Source of the DNA: an uncultured Ignavibacteria bacterium
GTDB lineage: Bacteria > Bacteroidota > Ignavibacteria > Ignavibacteriales > Ignavibacteriaceae
Length of the DNA: 10,204 nucleotides
Direction of reading: 5' to 3'
Assembly (NCBI GenBank): GCA_937996765.1
Contig: CALKUG010000169.1
Coordinates: forward strand, 1-10,204
The notes under the pieces were generated by a model, which was not told where the DNA came from, searched no databases, and saw nothing but the letters and a program-made list of their open reading frames with translations. A program made the translations under genes and the position numbers. Positions 7,049 to 10,204 of this stretch are shown one piece after another. Position 1 is the stretch's first letter. Every line of letters begins with the position of its first letter.

Positions 7049-10000
7049 TTAGAACCCCACGCCAAAAGTGAAGAATATTTGTCGGGGAGTATTACGATAC
7101 GTTTTATACGGTGAAGCAACGTAACTTAAACGAGTTGGGTCGGAACCCGGATTATCCATGGTAACGCCATATTCGGCAAACTGTGGTAAATCGGTTGTTC
7201 CACCTGATATAGGAGTGAGGAACATATTATCGAACAAGTTCATTATTCTCACACCGAATACAAAGTTAAGTTTGCCTACTGCAAAAGTTTTGTTTGCATT
7301 CAAATCGAAGTACGACTCAAGTGGGTAACGGCGATTGTTCGATATACCCGTTAAATCGTTATCGGTAACGTATGTGAAAGGAGTGCCGGATTGAGCACTA
7401 TAGGTTAACGAAATAATTGCGTTCTCAAGTGGGTTAACACCAAATAGGGTAAAGCCCTCTTCCTCTTTAAAGCGGTATTGTATAAGAGCTCTAAAATTAT
7501 GTGTTCTATCCCACGAAGCTATAACTTCGTTTGTGGTACTACGTAAGTTATTTCTGTTATCATCACCCGGGTAAATGGTATAAGAACCAAATCTACCTTC
7601 CATGGTTTGCGATAGCGAATAACTGAAACGGTAGGACCAATTATCAAAGGTCAGTTTTTCAAATGTAATTTCAGCGCCAACCGTTGAGCCAAAAATGTTA
7701 TTTGCATAACTATCGTAGTAGTACAAAGGTTGGTTGAATGCATCGTAACCAACGGGCGAGCGCAATGTGCTGCCTGTATATGCTGCTACACGCTGGAACC
7801 CGATTTGAGAAACTCGGTCGTTGTAGTATAATGCAACATCCAAACGGTTATCTTCATTAACCACCTGCTGTAAACCAAACTCATACTGCACCGTAACACG
7901 GGGTTTTAAGTTTGGATTACCCATTCCCTGCCAACCTTTCCAAGAACGATTGGATAGGGCTTGCGAGAACGTTGGCATTGATGAAAAATGTCCGTATTGA
8001 ATTCGAAACGCTGTTGCTTCGCCGATCGGGAACGAGAGTCCCAAGCGAGGTAGTACTATGTACTGTGTTTCAGATTCAACTGTTGTGGTACTTCCACCAA
8101 CAGGACCTTCGGTTCCGAGATACTGAAAGTTAAATCTATCAACAGGAACTCGGGCACCAAAATTGTACATTTCAAAACGCACACCAATATTGGCAATCAT
8201 ACCCTCGTATTCCATTTTATCCTGGGCATAGACCGCAAAGTTAATCGGGTACCCTTCGTAATACTCGGCACTACCGTTTGTTGCAACCAACGCATTGGAT
8301 TTATACCGATAGTTAACAGCATTGTTAAACATATCCCAGTAATAAAAACGCACGCCAAATTTTGTAAGATGAGCATCACTCAGCTGGTTTGTATAATCTG
8401 CTTTTAAGTTAAAACTATTGGTGCGCATATCCTGATAGTATAACGTTGAAGAGGCATCCGGAGCCCTGAAAAACGATGTTTCCCACCAGGTACCGGGTCT
8501 TAAAATTTTACCACCGTCGTTATCCATCAAAGAATCCAAACGGTCTCTGCGTTGTGTATAATCAACTAAATACTCATACGGTAATTCGTATGTTTCATTT
8601 TGGTTAGTAACACTAATATCCAAGAATGAACGTGAATCCATGGTATAAACCCAGTTAAACGATTGTGCTGCCGTTGCTTCGGTTCTTACAGGATCTATAA
8701 GTGGGTAGTATTTATACGAAGGTCCGGGAGGCGAAAAAGCCAATCCCGAGAATCTAATATCATCTGAACCCGACCATATACCGCCACGGTAATGCTGATA
8801 ACTCACCATTGTTTTAATTTTGTGCGATGTGGCAGGTTGATACGAAACGTTTAATATGTAGTTCTGAGCTACTTGAACTTTTTCGGAGGTAGGCAATCGC
8901 GTAGGGTTTCTTTTGTATTCTCCCGAGAAAAAGAATCTGAGAACGTTAGGGTCGGCACCTAAAGGACCGCCAAAACCAAACATATAACGCGAATATGAGT
9001 AATCGCGATAATCATACACACCAAGCGGATTATCATCCGAAGGTCTGTGGTTTGCTACCCAAAGTGAGTGTGCCCAGCGAATTTCATCGTTCTGTATTTG
9101 GTCCCAAGCTGCAATTTCATCTGCACTCGCCTGTCCTAATTTAATTTTATTAACGAGCGTGGAATAACGTGTATCGAGCTGAAGCTCACGGGTAATATTA
9201 TCCTTTTGAGCCATCCAGTTATCCAGCGAACCCCATTTTTTCCATTCGTACGAGTTTTCATCGTACAAATAAGGACCATAATGGTACTGTCCCGGGGGGC
9301 GATATTCCATTCTAAACTCACCGGTAAATTTCGGGGCACCATCTTTTAGCACTACTTGCACAACGCCCGCTTGTGCGTTGCCATATTCAGCCGAAAAACC
9401 ACCGGTTATTAATTTCATTTGTTGAACGCCAAGGGGGTTAACGTCGTATTTCCATGAGTTGTTGGCTTTATCCACACCAAAACTACCGGGGGCAGTAGTG
9501 GCGGAGTTGGTTTGCTCAACACCGTTAATTTGGAATGATACTTCGTAAGCACCCGAACCACGAACCGAGTAACTTCCTCTATCGTCTTTTTGGAACGAAG
9601 AAGAAAGATCCAAAACACCACGCAAACCTTCAACAGGAGCAGCTTTAATCTGGTTTGCGTCGAGTGTGGAGGAGGAGGAGGTTTGGTCGCGGATGATTTT
9701 AGGGCGTTCGGCAGTTACAACAACAGTTTGAACTTCAACCGAGGCCTCATTTAGTGCAAATGAGAGCCGCGTGGTTCTATCCACAATAATGGAAACCTTT
9801 TCGATTCTTGTTTTGCCGTAGCCAATCATCGAAGCGGTTACGCTGTATTCGCCTGCTGGAACGTTAATGATAATAAACTCACCATTTGGGTTTGTAACGC
9901 CACCAACCGTTGTACCTTCAACGATGATATTGGCACCCAAAAGTGGTTCTTTAGTTTGAGCATCGATAACTTTACCGGTTAACTTGCCGGCAGTACCTTG

Positions 10001-10093
10001 TGCAAAGTTTGGCTGTGTAAAAAACACAAGCATTGCAGCAATAAGCACTGATAAAAGATAAAGATTACTTTTCCTTAGTATGGTATTGCCCAT
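7049..10093 (-). CDS. TonB-dependent outer-membrane receptor with carboxypeptidase-regulatory-like N-domain
   Basis: About 1014 residues. Signal peptide 1-31 (cut NFA-Q). Residues about 36-117 are a CarboxypepD_reg-like/CNA-B-like beta domain (GKVIDAQTKEPLLGANIIV, NPNGEFIIINVPAGEYSV). QTVVVTA at about 122-128 is a good TonB box. The plug spans about 132-252 (YSVRGSG, FQINGVEQTN, ITGGFSAEYGNAQAG, VVQVVLKDG), and the remainder is a long barrel rich in Tyr/Trp/Asn strands, ending in a terminal phenylalanine (FFTFGVGF). The plug lacks the SusC consensus, so it is closer to the Oar/CirA-like receptors than to SusC. By family it imports a large or scarce ligand using TonB-ExbBD energy; the ligand is unknown. 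It is the first gene of the operon and the next gene starts 2 bases after its stop. The frame can be opened six bases further up at GTG 10099; I prefer ATG 10093, because AGGTG (10097-10101) lies just before it. Confidence 0.93.
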   Translation of the reverse strand: MGNTILRKSNLYLLSVLIAAMLVFFTQPNFAQGTAGKLTGKVIDAQTKEPLLGANIIVEGTTVGGVTNPNGEFIIINVPAGEYSVTASMIGYGKTRIEKVSIIVDRTTRLSFALNEASVEVQTVVVTAERPKIIRDQTSSSSTLDANQIKAAPVEGLRGVLDLSSSFQKDDRGSYSVRGSGAYEVSFQINGVEQTNSATTAPGSFGVDKANNSWKYDVNPLGVQQMKLITGGFSAEYGNAQAGVVQVVLKDGAPKFTGEFRMEYRPPGQYHYGPYLYDENSYEWKKWGSLDNWMAQKDNITRELQLDTRYSTLVNKIKLGQASADEIAAWDQIQNDEIRWAHSLWVANHRPSDDNPLGVYDYRDYSYSRYMFGFGGPLGADPNVLRFFFSGEYKRNPTRLPTSEKVQVAQNYILNVSYQPATSHKIKTMVSYQHYRGGIWSGSDDIRFSGLAFSPPGPSYKYYPLIDPVRTEATAAQSFNWVYTMDSRSFLDISVTNQNETYELPYEYLVDYTQRRDRLDSLMDNDGGKILRPGTWWETSFFRAPDASSTLYYQDMRTNSFNLKADYTNQLSDAHLTKFGVRFYYWDMFNNAVNYRYKSNALVATNGSAEYYEGYPINFAVYAQDKMEYEGMIANIGVRFEMYNFGARVPVDRFNFQYLGTEGPVGGSTTTVESETQYIVLPRLGLSFPIGEATAFRIQYGHFSSMPTFSQALSNRSWKGWQGMGNPNLKPRVTVQYEFGLQQVVNEDNRLDVALYYNDRVSQIGFQRVAAYTGSTLRSPVGYDAFNQPLYYYDSYANNIFGSTVGAEITFEKLTFDNWSYRFSYSLSQTMEGRFGSYTIYPGDDNRNNLRSTTNEVIASWDRTHNFRALIQYRFKEEEGFTLFGVNPLENAIISLTYSAQSGTPFTYVTDNDLTGISNNRRYPLESYFDLNANKTFAVGKLNFVFGVRIMNLFDNMFLTPISGGTTDLPQFAEYGVTMDNPGSDPTRLSYVASPYKTYRNTPRQIFFTFGVGF

Positions 10094-10100
10094 AGACACC

Positions 10101-10142
10101 TATGTTGCTTTATTGATTGAATTTTTAGGTCATAGCAACATA
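10101..10142 (-). promoter_or_regulatory. Leader inverted repeat next to the receptor start
   Basis: On the minus strand TATGTTGCT (10142-10134) is an exact 9-bp reverse complement of AGCAACATA (10109-10101), separated by a 24-base A/T-rich loop. The near arm ends 7 bases before the ATG at 10093 and runs into the AGGTG ribosome-site candidate. It could be a 5'-leader hairpin that affects translation, or an operator with widely spaced half-sites. There is no T-run after it, so it is not a terminator. Confidence 0.4.
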
Positions 10143-10173
10143 ATCACGTATATGTTAAAAAAAAAGAATAATC

Positions 10174-10201
10174 CGTTTTCTTCATTTAGGTAAACGTTTT
10201 C
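10174..10201 (-). repeat. Direct repeat of GAAAACG, 21-base period
   Basis: GAAAACG occurs at 10201-10195 and again at 10180-10174 on the minus strand, exactly 21 bases apart, which is two helical turns, so both copies face the same side of the DNA. The first copy is also the left half of the LacI-type palindrome. A nine-T run follows the second copy. Two copies of a seven-base word can be chance; their phase and location upstream of an operon make a regulator-binding pair plausible. Confidence 0.3.
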
Positions 10202-10202
10202 A
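10189..10202 (-). promoter_or_regulatory. LacI/CcpA-type operator-like palindrome
   Basis: The minus strand reads TGAAAACGTTTACC, which matches the cre-type consensus TGWAARCGYTWNCW at 13 of 14 positions around the central CG that LacI-family regulators contact. The core AAACGTTT is a perfect palindrome. It sits about 100 bases upstream of the receptor start, the proper place to control the operon. No LacI-family gene is in the window, so the regulator is unknown and a chance match is possible in this A/T-rich spacer. Confidence 0.42.
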
Positions 10203-10204
10203 TT

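Noticed and set aside
9668..9681. Trinucleotide repeat (TCC on the coding strand, four units)
   Set aside because: It simply encodes four serines in the linker between TonB box and plug; too short to claim phase variation, and a 3-base unit would not change the frame.
7049..10093. Calling the receptor SusC/RagA
   Set aside because: The plug lacks the SusC signature motifs and no SusD/RagB lipoprotein gene is next to it.
10157..10165. T9 run on the minus strand as a terminator of a gene further right
   Set aside because: No stable stem directly precedes it; the palindrome upstream has only a 4-bp perfect half and is about 25 bases away. It is better seen as an A/T-rich promoter-region tract.
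1..10204. CRISPR arrays, tRNA/rRNA genes, insertion sequences, phage or toxin-antitoxin genes
   Set aside because: No repeat arrays, transposase-like frames, terminal repeats or RNA-gene motifs were seen; coding genes fill nearly the whole window.

Overview
The window is a solid block of seven minus-strand genes with almost no spacer DNA, so transcription runs from the right edge (about 10200) to the left edge, where the last gene is cut off. Every predicted product starts with an N-terminal signal peptide and every one looks like a secreted, periplasmic or outer-membrane protein. A PorV/PorQ-family barrel, a type IX secretion (T9SS)-style C-terminal domain, a TonB receptor with an N-terminal carboxypeptidase-regulatory domain and moderate-to-low GC together point to the Bacteroidota/Chlorobiota group. 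The absence of a SusD-like lipoprotein, the non-SusC plug and the visible Shine-Dalgarno sequences make an Ignavibacteria- or Kapabacteria-like organism my preferred guess. That placement is inference, not a proof.

Right part (10204 to 2561): a short control region (about 10100-10204) carries a LacI/CcpA-type palindrome, a repeated GAAAACG half-site and a leader inverted repeat. It is followed by five tightly packed genes: a TonB-dependent receptor, a 692-residue secreted protein with a T9SS/FlgD-like C-terminus, a PorV/PorQ-family barrel, and two small outer-membrane beta-barrel candidates. Gaps between them are 2, 22, 10 and 5 bases, so they almost certainly form one operon. I read it as a surface module: a TonB-driven importer, a T9SS-exported surface protein, a PorV-like shuttle or porin, and two accessory barrels. 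The substrate is not readable from sequence.

Left part (2560 to 1): a clear 11-bp hairpin with a short T-tract closes the first five genes, yet the next gene starts only 24 bases beyond it. Two tandem family-10-like glycoside hydrolases (GHL10, the DigH/YngK group) follow, 25 bases apart. They are obvious paralogues. The second has an extra C-terminal domain that resembles the golvesin C-terminal / xanthan-lyase-associated domain and runs off the window. Because there is little room for a promoter after the hairpin, the hydrolases may be fed by partial read-through, which would join glycan cleavage at the cell surface to uptake by the upstream module.

There is no gene-free stretch longer than 300 bases, and I see no tRNA, rRNA, CRISPR array, insertion sequence or plus-strand gene.
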